In this document: positions 18,190-27,048 of the stretch, in pieces
How positions within the stretch are numbered: position 1 is the stretch's first letter
Layout of the letters: the number at the start of each line of letters is the position of its first letter
Assembly (NCBI GenBank): GCA_031256375.1
Contig: JAIRQX010000003.1
Span: 1 to 44,765 of the forward strand
DNA: 44,765 bases
DNA from: Deferribacteraceae bacterium
Lineage (GTDB): Bacteria > Chrysiogenota > Deferribacteres > Deferribacterales > JAISNW01
Reading direction: 5' to 3'
Position numbers and translations under genes: made by a program
The notes under the pieces: model-generated
Told to the model about the DNA's origin: nothing
The model's database searches: none
What the model saw: only the letters and a program-made list of their open reading frames with translations

Positions 18190-18753
18190 ATGTCAAAAAC
18201 AGTCATTAACGAAATGAAGGAAAAGATGGATAGGACAATTCAGCACTACAAAAATGAGTTAAAAGGTGTTCGTACCGGTCGCGCTTCAGTGTCTTTGTTT
18301 GACAATATCCGCGTTCAGGTTTACGGCGCCCCTACCCCCCTTAACGGAGTTGGTACGCTTCATGTAGCTGACGCACACATGGTGACTGTGCAGCCGTGGG
18401 ATACATCTCTCATCTCTGCCATTGAAAAGGCTATTTTAAGCAGCGGATTAGGGTTTAATCCTTCCAATGACGGAAAACTTATCCGTATCCCTATCCCCAA
18501 ACTCACAGAAGAACGGCGTAAGGAGATGGTCAAACTTATAAAAAAAATGGCGGAAGAAACCAAGGTAGCATTGCGCAATGAACGCCGCGATGCCAACGAA
18601 AAAATTAAAAAACTTGAAAAAGATAAGGATAACCCTATATCTGAGGACGAATCCAAACGCGCGCTTGATGAAGTGCAGAAACTGACTGACGCTCAGATAA
18701 AAAACATAGACGACATAAGCGTTGCCAAAGAGAAAGAGTTAATGGAAATATAA
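18190..18753 (+). CDS. frr: Ribosome recycling factor
   Basis: A 187-residue ribosome recycling factor, which with EF-G splits post-termination ribosomes. The three-helix-bundle/beta-barrel pattern is recognisable: LKGVRTGRASVSLFDNIRV, VQPWDTSLISAIEKAI, LIRIPIPKLTEERRKEMVKLIKK-type middle section and a charged coiled coil to the end. Length is standard. It is preceded by the 111-bp repeats and followed 20 bp later by uppS. Confidence 0.97.
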   Translation: MSKTVINEMKEKMDRTIQHYKNELKGVRTGRASVSLFDNIRVQVYGAPTPLNGVGTLHVADAHMVTVQPWDTSLISAIEKAILSSGLGFNPSNDGKLIRIPIPKLTEERRKEMVKLIKKMAEETKVALRNERRDANEKIKKLEKDKDNPISEDESKRALDEVQKLTDAQIKNIDDISVAKEKELMEI

Positions 18754-18773
18754 AAAGGGAAGGCGGATTACCG

Positions 18774-19505
18774 ATGTCCTTGTCAGAAAATATCCCCCGC
18801 CATGTTGCTTTAATAATGGACCGTAACGGCGAGTGGGCAAAGAAGCGCGGTATTGACCGCACCATGGGACATAGGGAGGGTGTACGGGTTATTCAGCGTA
18901 TTTTAAATGCTGCGGAAGATGCCGGGGTGAAATTTCTCAGTCTTTTTGCTTTTTCCACAGAGAACTGGCTGCGCCCAAAAAATGAGGTTTCATTTTTAAT
19001 GAGACTTCTGGAGGAATATCTCAAAAAAGAGGCTCAGGAACTAATAAAAAGAGATGTGAAGCTGATCATATCGGGTGAGACAAACCGGATTCCGGAGTCT
19101 GCGCGTAGAATGCTGGCGGATTTGGTTGGAAAATCTTCTGCAAACGCAGGGATAGTTCTTAATATTGCGCTTGATTTTGGGGGACGGGCGGAGATAACCG
19201 CCGCGGCGTTAAGGATCGCTGAAGATGTAAAACGTGGTATAGTTACTCCGGAAGATATTACTGAGAAACTTTTTGAAAAATATTTGTACTGTCCGGAACT
19301 TCCTGATGTGGATTTATTAATCCGCACAGGCGGTGAGTTGCGGATAAGCAATTTTATGCTTTGGCGGCTTGCCTACGCGGAGTTTTATTTTACTCCGGTA
19401 CTGTGGCCGGATTTCAGCGCGGAAGATTTTAAAAAAGCTCTGGAAGAGTTTGCTCGCAGAAAACGCAGATTCGGCATGACAGACGAACAGATAGAAAACA
19501 TATAA
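18774..19505 (+). CDS. uppS: Isoprenyl transferase (undecaprenyl diphosphate synthase) with altered active-site motif
   Basis: cis-Prenyltransferase of 243 residues making the undecaprenyl carrier for cell-wall synthesis. Family segments: HVALIMD, FSTENW, LNIAL.FGGRAEI, LIRTGGELRISNFMLW and YAEFYFTPVLWPDF. The nearly invariant motif MDGNGRWA is here MDRNGEWA: Arg17 replaces glycine and Glu20 replaces the arginine that contacts substrate phosphate. FSTENWLRP also carries Leu where Asn or Lys is usual. All other landmarks and the frr-uppS-cdsA-dxr context are intact, so it is probably the functional housekeeping enzyme, but the substitutions are unusual or could mark sequence error. Confidence 0.92.
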   Translation: MSLSENIPRHVALIMDRNGEWAKKRGIDRTMGHREGVRVIQRILNAAEDAGVKFLSLFAFSTENWLRPKNEVSFLMRLLEEYLKKEAQELIKRDVKLIISGETNRIPESARRMLADLVGKSSANAGIVLNIALDFGGRAEITAAALRIAEDVKRGIVTPEDITEKLFEKYLYCPELPDVDLLIRTGGELRISNFMLWRLAYAEFYFTPVLWPDFSAEDFKKALEEFARRKRRFGMTDEQIENI

Positions 19506-19517
19506 GGCGGTCAGGTT

Positions 19518-20354
19518 ATGAGTGAACTGATTAAACGGGTAATTGTTTCCGCTGCGCTGATTCCCGCCGTTGTCCTCTTAACTTTATGGGAGAATACTAT
19601 TCCGTTTGCAGCGGGGGTATATTTAATTATTTTGCTTGGTAACAAGGAGATAATACCACTGATGCGGAAGGCGGGGGAACCGGTCACTCCGGCAATAGCG
19701 TGGCTTGGGGCGTTGACAACGCCAATCTGCTTTTATTTTACTGATTTAAAATGGGTTCTTTTTGCCTTTGTAATGATAATGATAATATTTGTGGCGTTCA
19801 TAACCAAACTTTTCTCAGGCGATCCCGCCGGCGGTACAATAAGGTATGTTTCCTCCAATATCTTTGCCGCCGTATTTTTCCCTATGATGTTTTCCTTTAT
19901 ATGGCTTCTGCGGGAGCTACCCAACGGATCGCTCTGGTTATTTTACCTGTTTGTAGCTATATGGGCTTCGGACATATTTGCATACTTTGTCGGCTCAAAA
20001 ATCGGCAGACGTAAAATAATACCAAAAATAAGCCCGAAAAAAAGCCTTGAAGGGTTTATAGCAGGTATTACCGGCGGAACAGGGTTGGCAATTCTTTTTT
20101 ACTGCCTTTTTATTGCGGGTTCGGATCGTGTGCCATTTATAATGATTATTATTATGTCGGTTGATATTGTTGCCGCCGGTATTTTAGGTGATCTTTTTGA
20201 ATCTATGATGAAAAGAAACGCGCAAATAAAAGATTCCGGCGCTCTGATCCCGGGGCACGGGGGAATACTTGACCGTATTGATTCCATACTGTTTGCCGCG
20301 CCTGTTTTATATGTATATCTCTATATGTATGTCAGAATATGGGGGGGGGCATGA
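19518..20354 (+). CDS. cdsA: Phosphatidate cytidylyltransferase
   Basis: Integral membrane enzyme of 278 residues making CDP-diacylglycerol from CTP and phosphatidate. Several hydrophobic helices are visible, followed by the C-terminal signature SMMKRNAQIKDSGALIPGHG and GILDRIDS that defines the CDP-alcohol-forming family. The gene ends in a G9 run that encodes Trp-Gly-Gly-Ala, and its TGA overlaps the dxr start as ATGA, implying translational coupling. Confidence 0.95.
   Translation: MSELIKRVIVSAALIPAVVLLTLWENTIPFAAGVYLIILLGNKEIIPLMRKAGEPVTPAIAWLGALTTPICFYFTDLKWVLFAFVMIMIIFVAFITKLFSGDPAGGTIRYVSSNIFAAVFFPMMFSFIWLLRELPNGSLWLFYLFVAIWASDIFAYFVGSKIGRRKIIPKISPKKSLEGFIAGITGGTGLAILFYCLFIAGSDRVPFIMIIIMSVDIVAAGILGDLFESMMKRNAQIKDSGALIPGHGGILDRIDSILFAAPVLYVYLYMYVRIWGGA
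20341..20349 (+). repeat. G9 homopolymer tract at cdsA/dxr junction
   Basis: Nine consecutive G residues within the last codons of cdsA and one base before the dxr ATG. The tract probably acts as a purine-rich ribosome binding region for dxr. Runs of this length can slip during replication, which would change the cdsA end and its coupling to dxr. Confidence 0.85.
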
Positions 20355-21466
20355 AAAAACGCAGAGTGGCCGTTATAGGGGCTACCGGTTCCATCGGGAA
20401 GCAGGCTGTTGATGTGATAGAACGCAACATAGAGATGTTTGACACGGTACTTTTAACTGCCAATATAAACAAACCCGCCATGGAAGATGCAGGACGCAGA
20501 TTATCGGCGAAAAAAACTCTTCTTACAAACAACCAGACCGGAGAGCTTGTAAAAATTCTTGAAGATATTGAAATAGATATCGCGGTCATTGGCGCATCAG
20601 GCGCTTCAATGATTATGCCGGCATACATACTTGTCAGTAGAGGGGTTACGCTTGCGCTTGCCAATAAAGAGTGTATAGTTTCGGCGGGCAGACAGATAAC
20701 TTCCGCCGCGGATGCCAATAACGCGTTAATTATTCCTGTTGACAGTGAACACTCAGCCATATTTCAATGTTTAAAAGGAAACCGCAGAAAGGATATAACT
20801 AAACTTATACTGACAGCCAGCGGCGGCACATTCAGAGATCTGCCGGTCCATGCGCTGGCAAATGTAACCCCCGCTCAGGCGCTAAACCATCCTAACTGGA
20901 AGATGGGGCATAAAATAACGGTAGATTCTGCAACCATGATGAATAAGGGGTTGGAACTTATTGAAGCCCGCTTTCTTTTTAATATGCCGCCTGACAGACT
21001 TGAGGTAGTTATGCATCCGCAAAGCATAATCCACGCGATGGTTTCGTATTTGGACGGTTCCGTAATGGCACAGATGAGTTTGCCTGACATGAAAACACCT
21101 ATTTCTTATGCTCTCGGATATCCGGAGCGGATAGAATCCGGCGCAGGGCAGCTTGATTTTACCAAAATTATGAACCTTGAATTTTATCCGCCTGATAAGA
21201 AAAGATACCCTTGCCTTGATATAGCGTTAAAAGTATTATACAATGACAGTTCTTCAAATATGATAGTTATGAACGCCGCCAATGAAATAGCGGTAAACGC
21301 GTTCCTCAGAGAGGAGTTGGCTTTTAACGCTATCGCGCCGCTAATAGAGAAAATACTTGAAAAAGCGGATTTCAGTGAACCGAAAGGGATAGAGGATGTT
21401 TTGGAAATAGATAGACATACAAGAGAGTCCGCACAGGCTTTATTGCGGATTAATCAACCGGAGTAA
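20351..21466 (+). CDS. dxr: 1-deoxy-D-xylulose 5-phosphate reductoisomerase
   Basis: DXP reductoisomerase of 371 residues, the second step of the MEP isoprenoid pathway, using NADPH and a divalent metal. GATGSIGKQAVDVI is the NADPH loop; LANKECIVSAG, PVDSEHSAIFQCL, TASGGTF, HPNWKMGHKITVDSATMMNKGLE-type and MHPQSIIHAMV segments form the active site. Isoprenoid precursors made here feed UppS three genes upstream. ATG 20351 overlaps the cdsA stop, and the few codons before it are part of the G tract. Confidence 0.96.
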   Translation: MKKRRVAVIGATGSIGKQAVDVIERNIEMFDTVLLTANINKPAMEDAGRRLSAKKTLLTNNQTGELVKILEDIEIDIAVIGASGASMIMPAYILVSRGVTLALANKECIVSAGRQITSAADANNALIIPVDSEHSAIFQCLKGNRRKDITKLILTASGGTFRDLPVHALANVTPAQALNHPNWKMGHKITVDSATMMNKGLELIEARFLFNMPPDRLEVVMHPQSIIHAMVSYLDGSVMAQMSLPDMKTPISYALGYPERIESGAGQLDFTKIMNLEFYPPDKKRYPCLDIALKVLYNDSSSNMIVMNAANEIAVNAFLREELAFNAIAPLIEKILEKADFSEPKGIEDVLEIDRHTRESAQALLRINQPE

Positions 21467-21469
21467 AAA

Positions 21470-22789
21470 ATGTCAATATTACTGGCTATTTTTGCCCTCG
21501 GAGCGCTTATCATTGTACATGAGCTCGGGCATTTTTTAGCTGCCAAGTTATGTGGAGTTTATGTGGAACGTTTCTCAATAGGGTTCGGTCCCAAATTGTG
21601 GTCAAAAACCAAAGATGAAACTGAATACTGTCTTTCAGCGGTTCCTCTCGGCGGTTATGTAAAACTGCACAGAATGAACGAGGAGGAAGAACAGATTGCA
21701 GGCAAGGAGAATCAGGCGTTTTTTAATAAGCCGTACCATAAAAAGATTATAGTAATCACTGCCGGCGTTGTTTTTAATATACTGTTCGCAATTCTTTTGT
21801 TTTCTGTGATATTTATGGTGGGTTATAAAGCTCACTCCCCTGTGGTGGGTTCGGTTTCTGAGGGGAAAGCGGCGGATCTGGCGGGTTTTCTCCCTTATGA
21901 TAAAATAACGGATGTAAACGGCAAGCGTGTGCGTTCATGGGAAGAGTTTCTTAGTCATATTGACAGGCGTGAAAATACAGAGTTTCAGGTCGGTATTGAA
22001 AGAAACGGCAAAAACACCGTATTAACATTGCGCCCCGATGAAACAAACCATGTAAACCCGTTAGGTGAAAATGAAATAATTTCCGATGCAGGGATGTCTG
22101 TGTTTTTAGAGCCTGTGGTGAGCGGACTGACGCAGGGTTATCCGGCGGAAAAGGCAGGTATAAAGAAAGGTGACAGATTCATCTCAATAAATAACGAAGA
22201 AACAAGGGAATGGCACGATGTTGTGAAAATTATACGCACAAACAGGGGAACCCCTCTGGCGCTCGTTATGCAAAGAGACGGCACGGAATATAGCATTAAT
22301 GTAACGCCGCTGATTTCCGGAGAAAACGAAAACGCCACAGGTATAATAGGCGTATTTTCATTTGAAGGCAATATTATACTCCGCGACCCTCCATGGACAG
22401 CGGTCCGGCGTGGCGCCGAAAAGGCTGTAATGATGACAGGGCTTATGTATAAAGGGATCGGTCAGCTTTTATCAGGGAGAGTAGCAAAGGAAAATATAGG
22501 CGGTCCGATACTGATTGTAAAAGAAACCGCTAATTCAGTCCAAGACGGTCCTGACAGATACCTCAGCTTTATTGCGTTTATAAGCATCAATCTGGCTGTA
22601 CTGAACCTTCTTCCGGTACCTGTTCTGGACGGCGGTTATGTTTTGATGTACACTTACGAGTTTATAGTGCGGCGCAGGATAAGCCCTGCCGCGCAGAAGA
22701 TAGGTCAGATGATCGGGTTTGCGCTTTTGGGCGCGATTATGATACTGGCATTTTATAATGATATAATGAGATTTTTTAGTATAATGTAG
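21470..22789 (+). CDS. rseP: Site-2 intramembrane metalloprotease RseP
   Basis: Zinc intramembrane protease of 439 residues (M50B). The first helix carries HELGHFL (metal ligands and catalytic Glu), the last part has LLPVPVLDGGYVL with the third ligand Asp, and between them lie two PDZ-like regions (around residues 115-185 and 205-285). RseP releases anti-sigma factors after a first cut and also clears signal-peptide remnants. It starts 3 bp after dxr, the common arrangement in bacteria. Confidence 0.95.
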   Translation: MSILLAIFALGALIIVHELGHFLAAKLCGVYVERFSIGFGPKLWSKTKDETEYCLSAVPLGGYVKLHRMNEEEEQIAGKENQAFFNKPYHKKIIVITAGVVFNILFAILLFSVIFMVGYKAHSPVVGSVSEGKAADLAGFLPYDKITDVNGKRVRSWEEFLSHIDRRENTEFQVGIERNGKNTVLTLRPDETNHVNPLGENEIISDAGMSVFLEPVVSGLTQGYPAEKAGIKKGDRFISINNEETREWHDVVKIIRTNRGTPLALVMQRDGTEYSINVTPLISGENENATGIIGVFSFEGNIILRDPPWTAVRRGAEKAVMMTGLMYKGIGQLLSGRVAKENIGGPILIVKETANSVQDGPDRYLSFIAFISINLAVLNLLPVPVLDGGYVLMYTYEFIVRRRISPAAQKIGQMIGFALLGAIMILAFYNDIMRFFSIM

Positions 22790-22805
22790 AATAAGAGGTA
22801 TGGAT

Positions 22806-23261
22806 ATGTATGACAGAAAAGCAAAGAGTTTGGCAGGAAAAGGTTTTACGCTTATTGAAATATTAGTTGTTGTCGCAATTATAGGGATTATGGTTGCGGC
22901 TATCGGACCAAATATTGTCGGTTATGTTGAAAAGAGCAGAGTCGGACGGGTTAAACAAGATATAGTGGTGCTTAGCGGCGCTCTTCAATTATATAATTTG
23001 GATAACCATGTTTATCCCACCACAGAACAGGGGCTTAAAGCGCTTGTAGAACAACCCACAAGCGATCCTGTACCCACTGCGTGGCAGCCGGGAGGTTATC
23101 TCGGGAAAACAACTATACCTAAAGATCCGTGGGATACCCCTTATGTTTACCGCAGCCCGGGCGATAATGGCGAAGATTTTGTGATTATTTCTCTCGGCAA
23201 AGACAAAAGAGAAGGCGGAGAAGGTTATAACGCGGATATAGTAAGTACCAATCTGGAATAA
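22806..23261 (+). CDS. gspG: Type II secretion major pseudopilin GspG
   Basis: Major pseudopilin of 151 residues. The prepilin peptidase site is G/FTLIEILVVVAIIG after a short basic leader, followed by the GspG-specific region (YNLDNHVYPTTEQGLKALV, GGYLGKTTIPKDPWDTPYVY) and a C-terminal calcium-site-like loop (SLGKDKREGGEGYNADI). It forms the periplasmic pseudopilus that drives protein secretion. I prefer ATG 22806 over ATG 22800 because AAGAGG at 22793-22798 is too close to the earlier codon. It opens the gspG-N cluster. Confidence 0.95.
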   Translation: MYDRKAKSLAGKGFTLIEILVVVAIIGIMVAAIGPNIVGYVEKSRVGRVKQDIVVLSGALQLYNLDNHVYPTTEQGLKALVEQPTSDPVPTAWQPGGYLGKTTIPKDPWDTPYVYRSPGDNGEDFVIISLGKDKREGGEGYNADIVSTNLE

Positions 23262-23267
23262 AACTGA

Positions 23268-23690
23268 ATGTTGCGGGAGAAGGCGTTTACCCTTATTGAA
23301 ATACTTGTGGTTATTGCCGTTATTGGAATAATGATGATGGCAATGACGCCGGTTTTGGGCGAACGTATAGCCAAAGGAGATGCACAAACTGCGTTTTTTA
23401 ATGATCTGTTAAAAGAACATCTTGAAATAGCCAAAGCGGAGGGTGTTCCTGTAGAAATATTGGGTTTCAAAGGCTCAGACAATATGATCAAATATGATGG
23501 CGACAGAATATCAATCCCCGGAATAAAAAGCGTTCAGAGCGCCCGCATAAACGGAGAAAATTCTGAAGGGGTTGAATATCTGATCACGGTCTATCCTGAC
23601 GGGCTATGCGATCATTTTGTTCTTGAGACGAACAGTTTAATTATTGAATCATCTCCTCTTCTTATGACGGTCAGAATCGGGAAAATATGA
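23268..23690 (+). CDS. gspH: Minor pseudopilin, GspH-like
   Basis: A 140-residue prepilin-like protein with leader MLREKA and cleavage/hydrophobic segment FTLIEILVVIAVIGIMMMAM. The rest is poorly conserved, as usual for GspH. It follows gspG by 6 bp and its stop overlaps the next start as ATGA. The assignment rests on gene order G-H-I-J-K. Confidence 0.8.
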   Translation: MLREKAFTLIEILVVIAVIGIMMMAMTPVLGERIAKGDAQTAFFNDLLKEHLEIAKAEGVPVEILGFKGSDNMIKYDGDRISIPGIKSVQSARINGENSEGVEYLITVYPDGLCDHFVLETNSLIIESSPLLMTVRIGKI

Positions 23691-24025
23691 ACATAAAAGC
23701 CTTTACACTGGTTGAAGTTTTGGTCGCCATGTCTATATTGGGTATATCTATGCTGGGCATATACGGAGTACTGAATAATGCGCTTTTTACCACAAAGAAC
23801 ACCCAAAACAGGCTTTATCTGATTGATAAGGGGTATGAGCGGATACTAAAACACACCCACTATCCCCGTATAGCCCAGAGTGACACCGAATCTGACAACG
23901 GAACGGAAACAGAATATGAATATATAAAAAAGAACACTTTATTACCCGGGGTTACAGAGATTACTATGGTGGTTAAAAACAAAGACGCAGTTATCAATTA
24001 TGTTTATTTCGAGCGCACAAAGTAA
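23687..24025 (+). CDS. gspI: Minor pseudopilin, GspI-like
   Basis: A 112-residue protein with a very short leader (MNIKA) and the prepilin segment FTLVEVLVAMSILGISMLGIYG. Size and position match GspI, which forms the pseudopilus tip with GspJ and GspK. Its ATG overlaps the gspH stop, and its end overlaps gspJ by 26 bp. Confidence 0.83.
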   Translation: MNIKAFTLVEVLVAMSILGISMLGIYGVLNNALFTTKNTQNRLYLIDKGYERILKHTHYPRIAQSDTESDNGTETEYEYIKKNTLLPGVTEITMVVKNKDAVINYVYFERTK

Positions 24026-24563
24026 ACGCGGCTTTACACTTATAGAGGTAATGATAGCCACTGCTATCTCAGCCTTCATCCTCTTGGGCGTTTACTCTAT
24101 GTTCAGCGGGGTTATTAATACCAAAAACGGGCTGGAAAATACAAATAACAACCTTATTTTCAAAGAGACGCTGGAGCGGCTTATAGCAAAAGATATCCGT
24201 ATGATGACTGCCGGAGTCCCGCTTCTTCCCCCTCCCGATAGCGGAGAGATACGTTTGCTGTCAATGGTTACTCAGAACAGCTTGCGGTTTAACAAGTCGC
24301 TGCCTGTTGAAGCGCTTTATTATGTTGACACAACGCTTGACAATGGTACGCTTTACAGACGGGAAAGACATCTGGATATGGGTTATCAGATGGAGATGCC
24401 GCTGGCGAAAAATGTTTCCGAATGTACAGTTGAATCGTTTGACGGTTCTGAGTACTTTGATGGTTTTGCGGTAAACAGGTTCATATTCAGGTTTTCATTT
24501 CACATAAACGGCAAACTGCTACAGTTTGTGACAGGGCGGATGGTAGACACAATAAATGAATAG
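24000..24563 (+). CDS. gspJ: Minor pseudopilin, GspJ-like
   Basis: A 187-residue pseudopilin: basic leader, then GFTLIEVMIATAISAFILLGVYSMF, with a downstream domain containing LERLIAKDIRMM and a closing LQFVTGRMV strand, typical of GspJ. Part of the tip complex. It overlaps gspI by 26 bp and gspK by 8 bp, so the cluster is tightly coupled. No strong ribosome binding site is visible, in line with coupling. Confidence 0.85.
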   Translation: MFISSAQSKRGFTLIEVMIATAISAFILLGVYSMFSGVINTKNGLENTNNNLIFKETLERLIAKDIRMMTAGVPLLPPPDSGEIRLLSMVTQNSLRFNKSLPVEALYYVDTTLDNGTLYRRERHLDMGYQMEMPLAKNVSECTVESFDGSEYFDGFAVNRFIFRFSFHINGKLLQFVTGRMVDTINE

Positions 24564-25482
24564 CGGAAAAGGGAATGTGCTTGTTACAGTGCTAATTATG
24601 ATGGCATTTCTGACAAGTATGGTTATTGTTATATATGAAAGATCAACCGCTTCATACAGAGGAGTTCTTGATTTACAGGCGGACAATCAGGGCGGGATAT
24701 ATGCAGGTACGGCGCTTACAGCGCTGCGTGCGCTTATGGAGTATGACAATCCTGAATACGATGATCCTACGGATCAATGGAATATGATTCCGAGCATACC
24801 GGTAAAAGGCGGATTTATTTCTGTTACTGTAAGACCGGCGGATGACAGACTTCCTGTAAATGCGCTTGTTAACACAGATAACGACACTAAAAGGCGGATG
24901 GAGAAAGCTTTTGAAACTATGTACGCATCTCTCGGATACGACGATGAAATGTGGAAATCACTCAAAGATTGGGTATCCACCTCCACCGCAATACCGCTGT
25001 CTCAAACGATTCCCGGCGCGGTATTTAACCCGGGCGGCAATAGTTATACGGCTAAAAACGCCATGCTTAGTTCGCTTTATGAAATCAGGCTGATTCCCGG
25101 GTATTCAGGGGTGTACAAAGATATTATTAAACATCTGTCGCTTGGCGAACTGGAACCCAAAATAAATATAAATTTTGCCGACAACCTTACAATACAGTCG
25201 TTTCTGCCGGAACTTGCCCCTTATGTGGATAATATTATAGCCGAACGGGAAAAAGAACCTTTCAGAAACAAAAACGCGTTGTATAATATATTAGGAAGCG
25301 GTAACAGAGATATTTATACGGCGACGCTTCCTTTTTTTGATGTAAAAAGTACTTTGTTTTATGTAAAAATAGAGGTAGATATTCTGGACACTCTGCAATA
25401 TTACCATATCCTTATGAGAAGGAACGGGAGCAGATTTACTGTTATAAGATACATTGAAGGCAGAGGGCTGGACTACTTTTAA
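24556..25482 (+). CDS. gspK: Minor pseudopilin GspK
   Basis: A 308-residue protein with an N-terminal hydrophobic segment (VLVTVLIMMAFLTSMVIVIYERS) and a long alpha-helical domain with IKININFADN and repeated helix-hairpin-like segments, as in GspK, the large tip pseudopilin. As is common for GspK, the usual Glu at position +5 of the prepilin motif is absent. It follows gspJ with an 8-bp overlap. Confidence 0.87.
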   Translation: MNSGKGNVLVTVLIMMAFLTSMVIVIYERSTASYRGVLDLQADNQGGIYAGTALTALRALMEYDNPEYDDPTDQWNMIPSIPVKGGFISVTVRPADDRLPVNALVNTDNDTKRRMEKAFETMYASLGYDDEMWKSLKDWVSTSTAIPLSQTIPGAVFNPGGNSYTAKNAMLSSLYEIRLIPGYSGVYKDIIKHLSLGELEPKININFADNLTIQSFLPELAPYVDNIIAEREKEPFRNKNALYNILGSGNRDIYTATLPFFDVKSTLFYVKIEVDILDTLQYYHILMRRNGSRFTVIRYIEGRGLDYF

Positions 25483-25495
25483 AGAAGGGGAAATA

Positions 25496-26539
25496 TTGAC
25501 CGTGTTATCAGTTAAGCAAAATGAGGAGGATATTTATCTGCTTAAGAACGGAATGTTGTATGGTATATCCGGATATTCCGAAGATTCACGGTTGATTCAC
25601 CGTCATGCCGGTCCTTTTTCAATTTCTGAAATATTGGACAGAGACAGGCGTTTTCAGCTTGTAATAGACGACAGCTACTTTTTCTATGTAACAGTGGGTA
25701 AACTGAACATAAGCCGCAGAAAGACGCGCAATGTTATAGAAAACTACCTTCAGTCGGCATTCCCGATGGATCTTTTCTCCGGTTTTGCTGTTGAGGAGAA
25801 CAAAGGTATTTATACTGCGCTGGTATTCCGTTCCGACCTTTATAACCTCATGTCTGACGAAACGGTATTTTTCCGTAAAGCCAGAAAAATATCCACCCCA
25901 TTGAGTGAAGTATCCGCACGGTATCCCACATTTCTTTTTAATGACGGCAGCAGGGTATATCAGAAAAGAGAAGACGCTCTCGAAACTATGAGCAGCAAAC
26001 CGGAGGGTACGCTTCAGGCGGATGATATGTGGAACGAGCTTCTGCCGTTGAAATGCGAAGTTCAGTTGCCCGGCATTCAAAAAAGCCGTGATGAAATAAA
26101 AGGATACCAAAGGCTGATTATAGTTATCGCTGTATGTTACATTTTATTTCTGCTGTCCGGAATTACCGGCATAATGTCAGACTCCCGGAGCTTAAAATTT
26201 TACGAAAACCAGCTTCAGGATTATTATGCACAGGCGGATGTGGTAAACAGCGCGGATCCTTACGGGACTCTTATATCAAGGGCTCAGCGTTCGGTTTTAG
26301 CCCCTTTTCGTGTAATGGATATTATAAAAAATATTGGCGATGTCCTCCCTAAGGATACAATGATAGAATCTGTCACAGTAAATGAAAAAATGGTTAAACT
26401 GGAAGGGTTCGTCAAAGATTTTGCCGGAATGGAAACCCTTAAAACTACGCTTGAAAGCAAGCTGAAAAAAAAGATTACTATAGATGACAGCCGTCAGACG
26501 GGGGATCAGATAAAATTTACAGTCAGGTATGAGCCGTGA
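25496..26539 (+). CDS. gspL: Type II secretion protein GspL-like
   Basis: Inner-membrane platform protein of about 347 residues. It has a cytoplasmic N-terminal part, a single membrane helix (LIIVIAVCYILFLLSGITGIM, roughly residue 215-235) and a periplasmic ferredoxin-like domain. This layout and its place between gspK and gspM fit GspL (or PilN-like); sequence identity to the family is weak by eye. I prefer TTG 25496, preceded by AAGAAGGGG, over the TTG at 25454 inside gspK. Confidence 0.72.
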   Translation: MTVLSVKQNEEDIYLLKNGMLYGISGYSEDSRLIHRHAGPFSISEILDRDRRFQLVIDDSYFFYVTVGKLNISRRKTRNVIENYLQSAFPMDLFSGFAVEENKGIYTALVFRSDLYNLMSDETVFFRKARKISTPLSEVSARYPTFLFNDGSRVYQKREDALETMSSKPEGTLQADDMWNELLPLKCEVQLPGIQKSRDEIKGYQRLIIVIAVCYILFLLSGITGIMSDSRSLKFYENQLQDYYAQADVVNSADPYGTLISRAQRSVLAPFRVMDIIKNIGDVLPKDTMIESVTVNEKMVKLEGFVKDFAGMETLKTTLESKLKKKITIDDSRQTGDQIKFTVRYEP

Positions 26540-27048
26540 AAGATTTTTTAAACAGACTGAACATTGAAAAATTGCAGGATTTCCATACCCGCCAGAAACT
26601 GCTTTCGTATTTTCTCGCAGTAATATCAGTTATAGCGCTTTTTTACTGGACACAAACGATAATATCAACTAAACGGGCGGATATGCAAGCCGCCACCGTC
26701 GCCACAAAAGAGCGTATTATCCGTGTACAGGGGGAAATTCAAAAACTTCAGGATAAACAACAGAATGTAAAGTTGCTCAGCACAGGTCTTCAGTCGTATA
26801 TTCAGATAATGGGGCAGAATATGGGGATATCCGCAAAATTTGTTAATATAAAGCTGATTAATTCAGTAAACAGGCAGGAGCAGGTTTCTTTCAGATCAGA
26901 AAACCTTGTGTATAAAGATTTATCAGCTATTCTTCAAGATTTTGAACAGTATGATAATATATGGGTTAAAAGTGTATATATATCAAAACGTTTTGACAAC
27001 CCCAAACGGCTGGATATAGCATGGGATATAGTGCGGGCAATACAATGA
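26536..27048 (+). CDS. gspM: Type II secretion protein GspM-like
   Basis: A 170-residue protein with one N-terminal membrane helix (LLSYFLAVISVIALFYW), a coiled coil (about 50-80) and a small periplasmic domain, matching the GspM/PilO layout. It partners GspL in the inner-membrane platform. It begins with GTG 26536, which overlaps the gspL stop as GTGA, a coupled start. Confidence 0.75.
   Translation: MKDFLNRLNIEKLQDFHTRQKLLSYFLAVISVIALFYWTQTIISTKRADMQAATVATKERIIRVQGEIQKLQDKQQNVKLLSTGLQSYIQIMGQNMGISAKFVNIKLINSVNRQEQVSFRSENLVYKDLSAILQDFEQYDNIWVKSVYISKRFDNPKRLDIAWDIVRAIQ

Noticed and set aside
17771-18206. Two minus-strand open frames antisense to the pyrH end and across the duplicated 111-bp repeats
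   Set aside because: They exist because the GC-rich repeats lack stops on that strand; they share internal duplicated protein segments and resemble no family.
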